NCBI GenBank assembly: GCA_016800925.1
Contig: JABCPU010001021.1
Coordinates: forward strand, 1 to 18,326
Direction of reading: 5' to 3'
Length of the DNA: 18,326 bases
From: Suillus spraguei
Taxonomy: Eukaryota > Basidiomycota > Agaricomycetes > Boletales > Suillaceae
Shown here: positions 1-9,395 of the stretch, piece by piece
How the letters are laid out: the number at the start of each line of letters is the position of its first letter
Numbering within the stretch: the stretch's first letter is position 1
Translations under genes and position numbers: made by a program
Notes under the pieces: model-generated
Seen by the model: the letters and a program-made list of their open reading frames with translations, nothing else
Told to the model about the DNA's origin: nothing
Database searches by the model: none

Positions 1-1575
1 AATACCAATATATATGTGGATGTTTCTACTGTTTTATGATCGTATAAATAAATTAGAAATGGGTCCAGCACATTTCAAGACTGGGAACATGATCGTCTCA
101 GTTTGTCTGGTACCCTCAACAAAGATTGGTTTTTCTAGGCATCCTATGACTTGTCTATGCTTCACACTCATTTTTCCTGGGGTCTCAATGTCCCTGAACA
201 TGATGGTAAAGTCCATTGGTCCAGGAAAAATCGCATTTTTGAGATATGCAAGGCCCCATCCCCCCTTCTACAGGTTATATCTTGTGATTGTGCAAATACC
301 AATATATGAATGGATGTACCTACTGTTTTATGATAGTAGAAATCGATTAGAGATGACTCCAGAGCATTTCAAGACTGTGGGAACATAAATGTCTCAGTTG
401 GCCTGGTACCCCACAAAGATTGATTTTTCTAGGCTTCCCCATGACATGCTCATCCTTCAAACTCATTGTTCCTAGGAACTTTTAATAACCTTGAACACGA
501 TGGTCAAGTCTGTTTTCGCTGAAAAAAATCACATTGTGGAGTTATACAAGGTCTCCCTTCCCCCATACTGGTTATATCTTGTTATCATGCAAATAATGAT
601 ATGTAGATGTCCATTCCTATTGTTTTTGGATGCTATAATTGATTAGGATTGGTTCCAGAGCATTTAAAGACTGTGGGAACATAAATGTCTCAGGTTGCCT
701 GGTACCCCCTGCAAAGATCGATTTTTCTAGCCTTCCCATGACTTGCCTATCCTTCAAACTCATTTTTTCCTGAGGGCTATTGACATCCATGAAGATGATA
801 GTGAAGCCTGTTTGTCCAGGTAAAATCACATTCTTGAGATATGCATGGCCCTCTTCCCCACTCCTACTGGTTATATCTGTTATTATGCAAATACTGATAT
901 ATATATGACTGTTCCTATTGTTTTTGGATGCTATTAATCGATTAGGATTGGTTTCAGAGCATTTAAGGCCTGTGGAATATAAATATGGAAGTTTGCCTGG
1001 TACCCCCACAAAGATCGATTTTTCTAGGCTTCCCATGATTGCCTATCCTTCAAACTCATTTTTCCTGGGGGCTATTGACATCCCTGAAGACGATAGTGAA
1101 GCCCGTTTGTCCAGGAAAAATCGCATTCTTGAGATATGCATGGCCCTCCTCCCTCCTCCTACTGGTTATATCTTGTTACTGTGCAAATACCGATATATAT
1201 ATGACTGTTACTATTGTTTTTTGATGCTAGAAATCGATTAGGAATAGTCCCAGAGCATTTCAAGCCTGTGGGAATCAAAATATGGAAGTTTGCCTGGTAC
1301 CCCCCACAAAGATCGATTTTTCTAGGCTTCCCATGACTTGCCTATCCTTCAAACTCCATTTTTCCTGGGGACTATTAACATCCCTGAAGATGATAGTGAA
1401 GCCCGTTTGTCCAGGAAAAATCGTGTTCTTGAGATATACAAGGTCCTCCTCCCCCCTCCAACCTCATATATGATGCTGTACTTCCATTTGACCTAAGGCC
1501 GATAACTGTAAATGATGTTCCTAGTGTTTTAAAGGCCTACAAATCGATTGGTGATGGTTTCAGACTCTCTGGAAG
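1..1575. repeat. Satellite-like tandem array, ~297-bp unit, about five copies
   Basis: The anchor TTTTCTAGGC, or a one-base variant of it, starts at 131, 425, 723, 1020 and 1318, so the period is 294-298 bp. Other landmarks recur in the same order in each unit: a GGTACCCC stretch, AAGATCGATTTTTCTAGG, CTTCAAACTCATTTTTCCTG, GTCCAGGAAAAATCGCATT, GGTTATATCTTGTTA and AAATCGATTAGGA. Copies 3 to 5 are most alike and copies 1 and 2 more diverged. A diverged partial unit can be followed to about 1575 (ACAAATCGATTGG near 1540). The array continues past the left edge. ORFs of 60-140 codons occur on both strands, but small indels between units change their frames, so I do not call genes here. Confidence 0.92.
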
Positions 1576-1986
1576 TCGTTAATATTGAGATTTGTGTTAT
1601 GAGCGAAAATAACAGTATTTTGCCTATATCTCCATATCCAAACCGCCGTTTTCTTTAATTCTTGGCTCATATCCTTCCTGAATATACCCTCTATGATATG
1701 TACCAGCCCAGAAAGAGATATTTTTTTTCGAAGTTTGAAACCTATTTCTGTTTTGACCATATAAGTGCACCTGCACAGGTGACGCTTGAAAGGGAAAAGG
1801 TGACACTTGAAAGGGAAAAGGTGACGCTTAAAAGGTGAAAGGTGACGATGATACAGCCAAGAGAGAAAAAAATGGCATATGGGAAAAAAATATGAGGGTG
1901 ACGGACAGCCCCTAACATAACCAGATACCTTATATGGGAGGGTGACGGGGTGACGCTTACAGGGGTGCGCCTGCAAAACCAAATAT
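1576..1986. other. AT-rich spacer with repeated GGTGACG motifs
   Basis: This stretch lies between the satellite and XRN1 copy 1. No protein is recognisable. Its most obvious content is the GGTGACG heptamer (or a one-base variant) at about 1778, 1799, 1820, 1841, 1897, 1941 and 1948, partly in a 21-bp tandem array. The minus-strand ORF across 1560-1982 is Ser/Phe/His-rich because it translates these repeats, and I do not regard it as a gene. Confidence 0.6.
1778..1840. repeat. 21-bp tandem repeat x3 carrying GGTGACG
   Basis: Three consecutive 21-bp units start at 1778, 1799 and 1820. Each begins GGTGAC(G/A)CTT and ends in an A/G-rich tail. A partial fourth unit follows at 1841 (GGTGACGATG). 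Further GGTGACG copies at 1897, 1941 and 1948 are not in register. The motif contains TGACG, the half-site used by ATF/CREB-type bZIP proteins, but nothing here shows that it is bound. Confidence 0.85.
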
Positions 1987-4983
1987 ATAGTTATTACGCG
2001 CCCTCAACGAGACATTTTTGATCAAATACAGCAGTTTGTATTGCAAAACCGCAGGAAACCCTCACAGCACCGGTACTGCAGCCCTGACAATGCCTAATAT
2101 GTTTTCGCTCGGGAACGGAAGTTCATCAGCACCCTGGCGGAGGAGTTGCATCTGTCGGTTACTTGGGATGAGTATGATGAAGAGGATCAAAATCTTGTTA
2201 CATGGCGGCTCCCAGGATTTTGGACGAACCCTTGGCAGAAACTGATTCAGAGCAAGCTAACGGAGACGGGAATAGTGAGGGCGAGTGGGAAGATGTGGAG
2301 GAAGATGATGAAGAAGGTAGGGCTGCAGTAGATCGAGTGTCAAAGAAATTCGACAAGGCCCTGTGGTGGATGATGATGAAGAAGGTGGGGGTTTGACGCA
2401 CGACATGAACAATCCATCAACGACAAAATGTCCGAATGGAAGAGAGGATATTACAAGGTGCGTCCCCGCCTTGTATACCGTTCGTCAGACCAACCGGTTG
2501 CACGACAGGAGAAACTTGGAATCTCCTATGATGACCCTAAAGAGATGGACGACTCGATATACCGCTACGCAGAGGGTCTACAATGGGTTATGCACTACTA
2601 TTACAGTGGGATCGCCTCCTGGGGCTGGTTTTACAATTACCATTACGCCCCGTGGATATCTGGTACTTTTTACATTCCCTGTCCTCGTTGTGCTATGTTC
2701 ACATTTTCTTCAAGATTTACGCGACCTTGGTGACAAGTCGTTCATGTTCGAGCTGGGTAAACCTTTCCGTCCTTCAAACAACTGATGGGCGTCCTCCCGT
2801 CCGCAAGCATGGAACATATTGCGATAGCATATCAAGTATGTTCAGTGGCCTGTGTCATACATTAGACTAATCAATTATAGGACCTAATGTAACGATCCAA
2901 ATTCACCGATATTGGACTCTTGAATTTGAGCAAGACTTAAATGAAAGCAAGAATGGGAAGCAATCGTTAAGATTCCCTTCATTGATGAGCAGCGGCTGTT
3001 ACGAGCAATGAAATGTGAGTAGCAAATTCCGCTTTTTGGTTGTAGTTCGTCATCGTCCATGTGTGCAGCTCGAGAACATAGGTTGACCCCAGAGAAACAC
3101 CGCCGCAATGGGTTTTGGAACCAGTACCAAATTTATCTTCAGTCCACAGTCTATCCTTCATCGTTACCCGGATTTATTCCCTCCTATATATCGTTGCACA
3201 TGTAAGATGGAATCCTTCGACCTGCCAAATCTTGATGGACTCCATCTCGTCCCTGGACTATGCGAAGGTGTATGCCTCGGTGCAAAACCCCTCGCTGGAT
3301 TCCCTTTGTGGGTACATTACCCCACACAGCACAACTAGACTTTCACGGTGTCAATGTACACGGTTCCGAAACCCGCAACAAGTCAATGGCAGTTCACATA
3401 AAAATCTTCACGAAAACCGCAAGGTAGAGGATATCGCCCAGGAAATGGTTGGCAAACGCACTTTCATCGGTTGGTCTTTCTTGCAAGAAGGGCTGGTCAC
3501 GGCCGTGTCCGATTCATTGTTCAACGTACGAGAAGTGGTACTCGTGCCTGGTACTCTGGCGAAGGTTGTTTCCAATCTGCATTCCACAGAGCTTGAGCCA
3601 TTGGAAGGGCACAGCTGAGCGGATTGAGACGCTATATTCGAAGAGATGTGGAGTGATCACTGGTGGGACGTCGATGTCCTGGTGCACGTCCGTCCGCTAA
3701 AAAGGTGCGTGCTGGTACTTTATGGACGTCCGCTCTTTACACATTCGTGCAGGTTTGAAAACGCTTTAGAATCAGGCGCATTGGTTAAAGACTACGAAGG
3801 ACCCGAAAAAGAACTCGAACAAGCCGTCCAGATGGTCATCTCAGAAGTTGCATCCGAAGATCCCAGGTTCCTCGAGAAGGATGCTCCACCTCTGTCGGAG
3901 GAATTTCCTGACGGAACGAACATTTTCTCCCTTGGCGAACACGCGTATGGTGTGGCTGCCCAGGTGTCTTCAACTACTGACAGCGCTTTGTCTGTTGTTC
4001 TGGCAGTATGTCACAATGCCTACCACAATTTTATCTTTCTAATATGATCTCGGTAGTTCTTCCTTTCAGATAAAACGGAGAATAACAAGTTCAAGATTAT
4101 TGTTGATAGTCGTGTTTCACAGCACTACTTGCCATCGCTCAAAGCAGCTTCCACAATCGGAATGTCACCCAGAGCCCTCTCCAAAATCACGTCAAGCTTC
4201 ATGGTTCTCACCTCCGATCATCAAAAGAACAATCTCGGACTGAGCATCAAGTTCGAGGCCAAGGGCTTGAAAGTTATTGACTATTCACGGAAGGCTGGTC
4301 GTTATTGGAGTTTAGCGAGAAGGCACTTGACTCATTCGTGAATGTAAGGTGGGTCCTGTCCGAATTGCATCCGATTGGAACTCAGTTCTTTGTCGGATAA
4401 ATTCCCAGAATCTTCGCGATTCTGGACCAAGGGGGCGACGGTAAGCTGTTGGATTTGCCCGACAATTCCTTGATCTCATTTTCAGGATGATAGATATGGC
4501 TCGCGCTACGGACATCTTTGACTCTCACGCTGATGCTGGGGTCAAGGAAGTAAAGTCGTGGCTCAAATCGGAAGGCGTCCGAGATCTTGAGCCAGTTTCC
4601 TATTCTCGAACAGCCTAGCGAAGGTATAGAATCGCCGTTATCCCGAGTCACGTTTCATTCAACACTGTCTTTAGAGCACTGTCAAAGAAATTGAACAGGT
4701 TGCCGATGACATCAATAAGAACAGGTCCAAAGCTGGAATCAAGAAAGCCATTGTGAAGAATAATCCCTCGTCAACGCAGTTCTAAAACCATCGCACGCTA
4801 TCTATCGACTCCAGAACCAGCGCTTTGCCTTGGGAGACAGGGTTACTATGGTTCAAGATTCAGGTGGAGTTCCGTTGTCTGCAAAGGGTGTCGTCGTTGG
4901 GTTGAATACAAAGTCGATGGATGTCGTTTGGGATGTATCATTTATGTCTGGTACAACGCTTGGGGACAGGTAAGTGGAACGCT
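1987..4983 (+). pseudogene. XRN1: XRN1 5'-3' exoribonuclease fragment, copy 1 (decayed)
   Basis: Xrn1 is the cytoplasmic 5'-3' exoribonuclease that degrades decapped mRNA. Readable Xrn1 blocks in order are: an LTRPQRDIF-like start, the acidic DEYDEEDQN region, the conserved block EGLQWVMHYYYSGIASWGWF (about 2572-2631), SASMEHIAIAYQ (about 2803), STKFIFSP, LDGLHLVPGLCEGVCLGAK (about 3234), GKRTFIGWSFLQEGLVTAVS, VKEIEQVADDINKNRSK and the SH3-like block ALGDRVTMVQDSGGVPLSAK. This covers conserved region 2, the Tudor-like, KOW and winged-helix regions, and the start of the SH3-like domain. The N-terminal nuclease half and the C-terminus are absent. Several introns are retained, for example one of about 50 bp after APWIS near 2661, so this is not a retrocopy. 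The frame breaks many times through 1-bp indels and short deletions. It cannot encode an active enzyme. Confidence 0.9.
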
Positions 4984-4984
4984 T

Positions 4985-5039
4985 CTATCTGTTGGAGTCA
5001 AACATCTATGGGGTATAGATGTTTGACTCTGCCAGATAG
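4985..5039. repeat. Near-perfect 55-bp palindrome (hairpin)
   Basis: Outer arms CTATCTG (4985-4991) and CAGATAG (5033-5039) enclose three unpaired bases on each side. Inner arms of 15 bp, GAGTCAAACATCTAT (4995-5009) and ATAGATGTTTGACTC (5015-5029), match perfectly around a 5-bp loop, GGGGT. It starts one base after XRN1 homology ends at 4983. It could be a very short foldback element or the product of a hairpin-mediated joining event. There is no T-run after it, so an RNA terminator is not indicated. Confidence 0.9.
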
Positions 5040-5690
5040 GCTATAAGATTGTTTGTCAGTGGAACATTAATCTGACGTTGTCCGTGCTTGCTGCGATTCC
5101 TAAGGGCCTGCAAACGAGCTCTATCGTGCGCTACGAGGTTATAAGTACCATTGGAGAAATTTAGCCTACCGGTAATGGGGACGGAGGTAGGGGAATGGCA
5201 GCTTTAACGGGCTATCCCGTGATTGACAAAACTAGGAGAAGTGTTAACAATGGAGCGGGGAACAAGGTTGACTGGAAAGTAATATCATACTCAGTGGCCC
5301 ATTATATGTGCTAGCGAATTCAATGATGGCAATGCCCGGCACCTTAGTATTAGCCACGTATGAAACGTCCCCTCGAAAAAGCGATGACGAGATGGTTGCA
5401 TTCCGAATCATTACGAGTGTGAAAATTAGGCTCCCCGATAAAGTGTGACAAGAGATGATTAACTTTAAAATATGCTAATACCGGCCTGAGGAATTCACAA
5501 TTCACCTAGTTCAAATGTCACCATTAATGCATTGACCTGCCTCACGTTCATTTCCATGGAGATGCTGACCTATTATGAATGCACCTTGGTAGAACGTCCG
5601 CATCAGTGCTAAAGCTAGTGTAGTAAACATTGCTAAGGAGAGCGACATCCAATGTTCTCCTGGATTCTCCTGGATGTCGACTCCACTTAC
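5040..5690. other. Intergenic stretch, no recognisable gene
   Basis: This stretch lies between the hairpin and the promoter-like repeats of the H3-mimic gene. The plus strand is open for about 44 codons up to a stop at 5162-5164, but I recognise no family, and the Xrn1 sequence expected after the last intron is not there. A 10-bp direct duplication, TTCTCCTGGA, occurs at 5655-5674. I see no RNA gene. Confidence 0.5.
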
Positions 5691-5745
5691 AGCGCGCAAA
5701 TAAACGCGCAAATAACGCGCAAACAACGCCAAATAACGCGTCAAT
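5691..5745. promoter_or_regulatory. GCGCAAA/ACGCG repeat cluster with an MCB-type site upstream of the H3-mimic gene
   Basis: About five imperfect 10-12-bp units of the form AACGCGCAAAT lie end to end. They include one perfect ACGCGT (5736-5741), the sequence bound by fungal MBF (MluI cell-cycle box) factors. The reverse strand reads TTTGCGCG repeatedly, which is near but not identical to an E2F site. The cluster ends about 110 bp before the ATG at 5854. A role in S-phase transcription is inferred from motif type and position only. Confidence 0.45.
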
Positions 5746-5853
5746 ACCCCGGTTCTTAAAGTGTGACATTATGTGACATAGAGAATTGACTCGGAGTTCG
5801 ATTTGAGCTCGATCGCCACTCATCTGTTCTCACCTTGGACACTCGCATCGGCT

Positions 5854-7633
5854 ATGGCAAAAACCAAGCAAACATCCAAGAAGACCACTGGAGGGCCAGC
5901 AAAGCGCGGTGTATTGTCAACTTCTGTCAAGACTCGGATCGTGACCAGCCAGCTAGCTGCCAAAAATGCGAAACTGCGTGCGTCTAAGTCACCTGTCCCC
6001 AAGTTGTCTGTTCCCGTCCCCAAGTTGCCTGTTCTGAGCTTACGTTGAAGCCTTTAATAAATAACGCAGTAAGTGTTTTTTTGGTTCCATAACTTGCCAC
6101 TGACTTTTTTCAGTACTGCTTCTTTTGCCGGGATGGTGGCGATATGTATGATTGCTTCCTATGCCCGCGTACTGTATGCGCCGAATGCATTGTGATTCCG
6201 AAGGTCTTTCTGGAGCAGGTCAAAGATCCTGGCATTCGGTTTATCTGCCCAGGGTGTCACGAGATGCGCGAAAAGAGGGATAAGAATCCATATTTCGTAC
6301 GTCATCTCTACTTGTTTTTCAGAGTTATCCCAACAAACTACTCAGGGATTTGAACGTGCGGATGGTACCCATTGATGCCTGTCCCTGCCAAAATCATTGG
6401 GCACAGTGAGATGACCAGTCGCTCACAGCTATGCAACAACCCAATTTTAGTGCTTCATTTTGTCCTTGATAGCCTGGCCGATCCTTGCAGCTCGCCTACA
6501 TTGGCCATGTACAATATTCTCAAAATGTATCGAACTTGCGACAGCCTTCAATACCATGAGATTGTATTCGACTTCGGAACAGAAGAGAAGAGCCTCAAAT
6601 ACGCTCAGTCCATGGAGGAACTCGTCGAAAAAATCAAGATGCTTAGTTATGAGCGTGTTGAGATCTTGATTTCTACTCATTCCGAAACCGAGCGAGGAGA
6701 CATTTGGGGGGGATTCGAAGATGGCGAGAGCATGCGACGGAGGAGACATACAATCCCCATACGGGGCGAACCTGTCGCTTACAGTGTCCCGGATGTGAGT
6801 TGATCGCTTGACTTTGTTGCTGTGTTTATCTTGTTGCAGTTTTTTGCAGGATTATTTGTAGGCGGCATTGAGGATTACGCCAGGGGGTCTACAATGTGGA
6901 TGTTCATATGCGGACATACCGTACGGAAGTTGGACGCATTCCGGGATCTCAAAGCCTGTGTCAAATAGTGAGTAGCTTCCATACATCGAGCGTTGTCTCA
7001 TTGTTTACTTTTTTGCAGTTACGAGGTTGAACACACATTTGCATTCGATGCTGACCTATTCCATGCGTGTCTTACTTCGTCATTCGTCACCGCTTATGTT
7101 GAGCGCGTGCTCATTGAAGGGTTGGAGGTGCAGGATACAATACACGACCTTCTCGCGGTCTGTCCTCGGCTTGGAATGCACGCATCAATTACCCATTTGC
7201 ACATCAGAAATGCTTTCCGTCGACGTTTACCAACCATTGCTGAGTACAATCGGGGGCAAATCTGCATTTGTGACAGTCGGGTCTCGATGACCGTCACAAC
7301 ATATACATTCTTTCATGACAACAAACGACCATGGGGAAATGCCCTCCCTTACCAATGCCCGCGTTGTAGTTGCATCCGCACATGGAAAAGCATGCCCTCC
7401 AGCCAACAGGACCAAAGGAGATTCACTTGCCGTGCTCAAGGTTGCGGTTTCACCATCACCTGCGATAAACCCCACAGCGGGAGATCATTTTGTTCACTTC
7501 AGGTTATCATAGTACTAATTTGAAAGGTGAAGTTGTGAAGCAAGGCAAGGGCAAGATTGGGTCAGGTTGGCTGGTATCTGTGGCAGTCGAGTCTGGTGCG
7601 CCGGCAGATGATTGTCTGACCTCCTGCGAATAA
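5854..7633 (+). CDS. Histone-H3-tail-mimic protein with PHD-like finger and C-terminal zinc ribbon
   Basis: The ATG at 5854 has G at -3 and G at +4. The first residues, AKTKQTSKKTTGGPA, match the mature H3 tail ARTKQTARKSTGGKA in register and keep K4 and K9. A basic, Pro/Val/Lys-rich linker follows. Exon 2 (6114-6296) encodes a PHD-like cluster, CFFCRDGGDMYDC then CPRTVCAEC and CPGCH. The middle is an uncharacterised domain (LQYHEIVFDFGTEEKSLKYA, then YARGSTMWMFICGHT). The C-terminus has a zinc ribbon (CPRC...CRAQGC) and ends near GSGWLVSVAVESGAP, with TAA at 7631-7633. Introns read as 6069-6113, 6297-6345, 6795-6839 and 6968-7018, plus a poorly defined one near 7485-7530. Two joins do not hold frame: exon 1 into 6068, possibly an alternative donor, and near 6360-6375, apparently a 1-bp indel. 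The gene may therefore be a recent pseudogene. I recall similar uncharacterised proteins in Agaricomycetes, but no function is known to me. Confidence 0.75.
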
Positions 7634-7919
7634 ATATCGTTGTACCACTAGTAGCACCGCGAGTCTCTTTTTTAGTGTTAGCATCTTCAAGCTAGCAAGT
7701 ACAGACACCATTACTATACCAGATGTACTACTGTAGCATACCTATTTTCATCGCGCATTCCTTTCCGAGTCCGTTCTCAATGTCTACGTTAACGAATTCA
7801 ACGACAGAACTTCTCTAGACAAAAAAGAGAACCCTTGCTTCACCTTCACGCTGATACGAGAAAACACATTGATGGCGTAATTCAAAAGTCCATGCGTATG
7901 TTCACCCACACAGCCTCCA
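7634..7919. other. Intergenic, nothing recognised
   Basis: This stretch lies between the H3-mimic gene and the convergent minus-strand relic. No protein family, RNA gene or repeat is visible. The plus-strand ORF that starts at 7835 is antisense to the relic and has no recognisable product. Confidence 0.4.
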
Positions 7920-8835
7920 ACACCTGCATTAGGTGCCTTGAGCTTTTGCTTCGCCTCCACTGGTCTGCCACCTCAGTTCATCGTTCGATTGTTGTGGACC
8001 AGATGGAAAAGACGACTCTGGGTAAACTGTCTCGTGTGCGTCTGACGAGTCTGTTCAGCGCTTCGGTGACAGGGACGAGATAGAAGATAGGTCGAGTGCC
8101 AACCATAGTGATGCACGGAATAGTCATGGCATCAAGGGGGAGTGATCTGAGGATCCGTTTCTCATTGTTGTATTGATACGCGGCAATCGCTTCTGCAATG
8201 TCCTGTGTTCTGGAATAAGACCTACTGAATACGGTTTTGTCATCTTGCAAAACAAGCAAGATCATCGATCGCAGATCGAGCAGACACAATCTGTTTCGGC
8301 AACTCGCTGGTTATCGCCACAGATCCGTAGTGGGATATTATGACGTGCGGTGAGGATTAAGCTACGTTCAACGAAGCCGAGTATCTGAAGAGTTTTCTGA
8401 GCAAACGCGTCAATGAAACTTTCTTGAGTGACATTGGTAGCCAGGTCAAGATGGCCTAGATATTCGAAAACGGCGTCTGAGATATTCTCGTCATTAAGGC
8501 TGGATTAGGATGGATCTACACCCTCCAAGAGCGTTCCATGGTTTTGACGAAAAAACTGTTCAGGCGACTGAGGCGTGACGGTGATGTTGTATGCCATGAG
8601 ATCGTTGAAAGTCCAATCACTACCAGACTTTGCAGACCGGATAAGGCGAGCACCGTCAACCATTTGCGATTGCACCTTTTAGGAGGGAGATCAGAGGAAT
8701 AATTTAGAACCCTATAATATTGATGAGCAAAACTCTCTCACCTAAGACCTAGCTGCTTCGTGTTTACTTGAGAGTTGTACAACAAGGGGCCATCAGCAAG
8801 ACCGAACCAGAGTGGTCCAGCAGCTCCCGGGAGGA
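7920..8835 (-). pseudogene. Relic of an uncharacterised expanded Agaricomycete family
   Basis: Reading the minus strand, the sequence opens with GPLWFGLADGPLLYNSQV (about 8800-8747). An intron-like segment follows, then MVDGARLIRSAKSGSDWTFN (about 8680-8620), FFRQNHGTLLEG, LGFVERSLILTARHNIPLRI, and a C-terminal block with AEAIAAYQYNNEKRILRSLP and AMTIPCITMVGTRPIFYLVP (about 8210-8050). From memory, this order of blocks is typical of a hypothetical-protein family with many paralogs in mushroom genomes; I know no function for it. An in-frame stop interrupts it near 8510, and the frame shifts near 8285, just before the ORF that covers 7978-8289. Reading becomes poor below about 7975. It is a broken copy, unless a splice variant rescues the two breaks. 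Confidence 0.65.
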
Positions 8836-8902
8836 CTCTCACGCCACGTTGCTGACTTCACCCTCGACGCATTGTCATCGGCTGTCTTACATGACTCTGT
8901 GA

Positions 8903-9395
8903 ATGCGTCAAATATTTTATCAAAAATTATTCGGAGACCAAAAATCTTTGAGTCTTAATAAGCCTTGCTTATTGAGCGTCTTAAGCTTATACTATCATAC
9001 AGGGAGCAGACTCGGAAAGAACGTCACCTCGGGAACAACAGATACGATTCAAAAGTACAATGACGTCTTCGATAGGCTTATGCAAAGCTTCTGGGACCAG
9101 GTTGCTTCCGATGTAGTCATACCCGTCCATGACATAGCTATACATGTCCTGATATGGTAAGTGTTCGAACGTCCTCGTCACTTGGCATATATTCACACCT
9201 TTTTAGAAGAAATCGGGCCTCGGCGGTATGATATTGCAGATGGCGCAGGACTAGATACCAGAAAAGAATGCCTTGAAGGGACGCGCACGGAAATCCTATC
9301 CCAGATCACGGACTGGGTCAGCAGCACTGGGGACAACGTTCCAGGCGTGCTGCGGATATCTGGCCCTGCAGGCAAAGACAAATCGGCCATCGCCC
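8903..9395 (+). pseudogene. 5' part of a fungal NACHT (NLR-like) gene, truncated
   Basis: Fungal NACHT proteins are STAND NTPases linked to non-self recognition. The first readable part ends KYNDVFDRLMQSFWDQVASD and VVIPVHDIA. A likely intron starts at GTAAGT (9158) and ends at TTTTTAG (about 9206). Then come GLDTRKECLEGTRTEILSQI, TDWVSSTGDNVPGVLRISG and the Walker A sequence GPAGKDKS (9362-9385), followed by AIA. The family normally has G where this copy has D (codon 9377-9379), and the P-loop Gly is needed for nucleotide binding. A 1-bp loss is also likely in ATATTGCAGATGG (about 9231), because GGMI and ADGAGLD lie in different frames. Homology stops just after the P-loop, so the rest of the NACHT domain and all repeats are missing. 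Confidence 0.7.

Noticed and set aside
1..1473. ORFs of 60-140 codons on both strands in the satellite
   Set aside because: Their frames are not maintained between repeat units, and their products have no recognisable features.
1778..1850. Possible CRISPR array
   Set aside because: The 21-bp units are directly adjacent with no unique spacers, and the genome is eukaryotic.
2198..2401. Ser-rich minus-strand ORF, and its equivalent at 10715-10957
   Set aside because: These are antisense shadows of the acidic GAT/GAA codon run of XRN1.
5854..6048. A histone H3 gene
   Set aside because: Similarity stops after about 15 residues. The H3 fold (alphaN helix onward) is absent and zinc-finger exons follow.
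6447..6749. 100-codon minus-strand ORF
   Set aside because: It is antisense to the best-conserved part of the H3-mimic gene.
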